Shown: piece after piece, positions 62,793 to 64,000 of the stretch
How the letters are laid out: every line of letters starts with the position of its first letter
How positions within the stretch are numbered: position 1 is the stretch's first letter
Source of the DNA: Psychrobacter celer
Lineage (GTDB): Bacteria; Pseudomonadota; Gammaproteobacteria; Pseudomonadales; Moraxellaceae
Assembly: GCF_016107555.1 (NCBI RefSeq)
Contig: NZ_JABASU010000015.1
Span: 1 to 64,000, forward strand
DNA: 64,000 nucleotides
Direction: 5' to 3'
The notes under the pieces: model-generated
What the model was told of the DNA's origin: nothing
The model's database searches: none
What the model saw: the letters and a program-made list of their open reading frames with translations, nothing else
Translations under genes and position numbers: made by a program

Positions 62793-64000
62793 TTATTTTG
62801 TTTCGCGCATCTTGGCGATGACGGCGAGCTCTTTGGCCAGTGGATTGCGCTTGTGGTAGCGGTTATAAAGATAATTGAGCAGCAAAATAATCGTAACGGC
62901 AGTAGCAAGACAGGCCATCAGAAAAAACAGGTCGCTGTATGCTGCGATCGTTGCTTGGCGCTGAATGCCTTGCAGTACTTGGCTAACTGCACCGATATTT
63001 GCTTGGGCCGCGTCAGTGGTCTGATTCGACAGCATGTTACGAGTGCCTGCCACCTGGGCGCTAAATGCAGGATCGCCCAAATTCAATGAGCTGACCATAT
63101 CTGCATAATGCATTTGTGTACGAATGGTCGTAAATGCCTGAATGGCTGCCGCACCTGCCAGTCCGCCAACTGTTTGGGAGATGCCAAAAATCACTGAAAA
63201 ACTAATAATATACGCAGGGCCACTGCCAATAGCCCGCAAAAACCCTTCAAAAACCAAAGGCCCCATGAAATACACCGCGGCAAAGGCAATCAAAAACTGG
63301 CTGAGATAAAACGTATAGGGTGCTGAATTAATAGACACACCAACATCCATCCAAGACCCTAAGGCAATCAATGCCACTGCAAAAATAACAGGTCGGCGCA
63401 AATCCATCGCATTGGTACTAAAAATACTAATAATCAAAGCCAGTGCACTGGCGGCTATAATAACAGCATAAAAAGTAACCAGCTGATCGTTACCGTAGCC
63501 GAGGTTAGCGAGCAATCCTGCCGCTCCGACATTTTGCTCAGATAGCAAAATCCGCATGACAGCGCCCGTCACCATAAAGGCAATAATATTGCGGCTACGC
63601 ATCCAGCGCACTTGTAGCATCGGATTTTTGCGATGCGTCTCAATCCATAACGCGATGCTAATCCCGACGATAGCAATCATCAGTGGATAGACGAGCCAAG
63701 GTGTCGTCCACCATAAAATTCGACCCTGTACCAAAACGACAGCCAATGCAGCCAGACCACTAGCGAAAAAACCAAAGCTTACAAAATCCAATTTCTCAAA
63801 TACTTTTTCTGTATTCCCTGGTGGTAGCTCTAATATATTAATCAGCCCAAAACAAATCAGCGCCAGACCAAATTGAAATAAAAATAAGTTTTCAAGCTGA
63901 CCGTCGATGGCGAGGTAGGGCGAGATGACACGTGATAATGGAATACCAAACTGTACCAGACCAAAACCCAATATGAGACCACTAGTACGTTTGACGGGTG
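62793..64000 (-). CDS. EmrB/QacA-type major facilitator (DHA2) drug exporter, cut by the window edge
   Basis: At least 402 codons are present. The frame is open through the right edge (PVKRTSGLILGFGLVQFG...), so the N-terminal part, including the first spans, is missing. The visible part has about ten hydrophobic spans, a long periplasmic loop (QAFTTIRTQMHYADMVSSLN, AGTRNMLSNQTTDAAQANIG) before the last span, and a basic cytosolic tail. All of this is typical of 14-span EmrB-like proton-driven exporters. It is the partner of the EmrA-like adaptor directly downstream. The substrate is unknown. Confidence 0.9.
   Translation of the reverse strand, partial: PVKRTSGLILGFGLVQFGIPLSRVISPYLAIDGQLENLFLFQFGLALICFGLINILELPPGNTEKVFEKLDFVSFGFFASGLAALAVVLVQGRILWWTTPWLVYPLMIAIVGISIALWIETHRKNPMLQVRWMRSRNIIAFMVTGAVMRILLSEQNVGAAGLLANLGYGNDQLVTFYAVIIAASALALIISIFSTNAMDLRRPVIFAVALIALGSWMDVGVSINSAPYTFYLSQFLIAFAAVYFMGPLVFEGFLRAIGSGPAYIISFSVIFGISQTVGGLAGAAAIQAFTTIRTQMHYADMVSSLNLGDPAFSAQVAGTRNMLSNQTTDAAQANIGAVSQVLQGIQRQATIAAYSDLFFLMACLATAVTIILLLNYLYNRYHKRNPLAKELAVIAKMRETK

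Overview
The window looks like a chromosomal stretch of a gammaproteobacterium of the Moraxellaceae, most probably Psychrobacter. This is an inference from protein-level familiarity: a desaturase with a C-terminal coiled tail, a DUF2058 protein, SelO, a GlmM/GuaB/PdxH/CysS core set and a medium-GC backbone. No database search was run. Two tRNA-linked integration sites flank an accessory-rich middle, and the right third is mostly housekeeping.

Layout. (1) 1-6127 is an AT-rich integrative element lying against the 3' end of a tRNA-Gly gene (6128-6202). It carries a large leucine-rich-repeat (LRR) protein overlapping a small partner gene. It also has a four-gene leftward operon (excisionase-like, tyrosine integrase, two small proteins) and a divergent Cro/C1-like regulator. 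Iterated GGTCACG sites lie between the regulator and the tRNA. The far attachment site is outside the window. (2) 6200-19114: a thiamine-diphosphate 2-keto-acid decarboxylase, a K+/H+ antiporter, and a cluster of LysR regulator, guanidinobutyrase-type ureohydrolase, AruI-like decarboxylase, YjiH-type membrane protein and aldehyde dehydrogenase. That cluster reads as the lower part of arginine catabolism through 2-ketoarginine and 4-guanidinobutyrate. A DUF2058 protein and a tandem universal stress protein follow. (3) 19115-25305: a decayed cupin-like gene, a bestrophin-like channel, a Fur-box-preceded hydroxamate-siderophore-type ABC importer (ATPase, binding lipoprotein, fused double permease) and a broken IS5-family element.

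(4) 25607-35297 is a molybdoenzyme block: a three-subunit PaoABC-like aldehyde oxidoreductase, its XdhC/PaoD-like chaperone, a MocA-like nucleotidyltransferase, and moaA, moaB, moaC, moaD and moaE, all rightward. It contains the enzyme and most of the pathway that makes its cofactor. (5) 35611-39093 holds three haem-peroxidase-like genes in a row: a small DyP-like-fold protein, a DyP peroxidase and a divergent catalase-like protein. (6) 39260-41612 is mobile-element debris: an IS3 fragment fused to an IS256 fragment, then a tyrosine integrase with a damaged or non-canonical start beside a tRNA(CAT), probably tRNA-Ile2.

(7) 41710-64000: pteridine-reductase-like SDR, CCA-adding enzyme, malic enzyme MaeB, SelO, fatty-acid desaturase with a DesT-like operator, glycerophosphodiesterase, a lipoprotein of unknown function, cob(I)alamin adenosyltransferase, CysS, a large MscS channel, GuaB, GlmM, PdxH, and an EmrA/EmrB-type efflux pair cut by the right edge.

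The best candidates for something undescribed are the LRR/small-protein pair on the tRNA-Gly element, the three-gene haem-peroxidase cluster, and the YjiH-type protein inside the guanidino-compound pathway.
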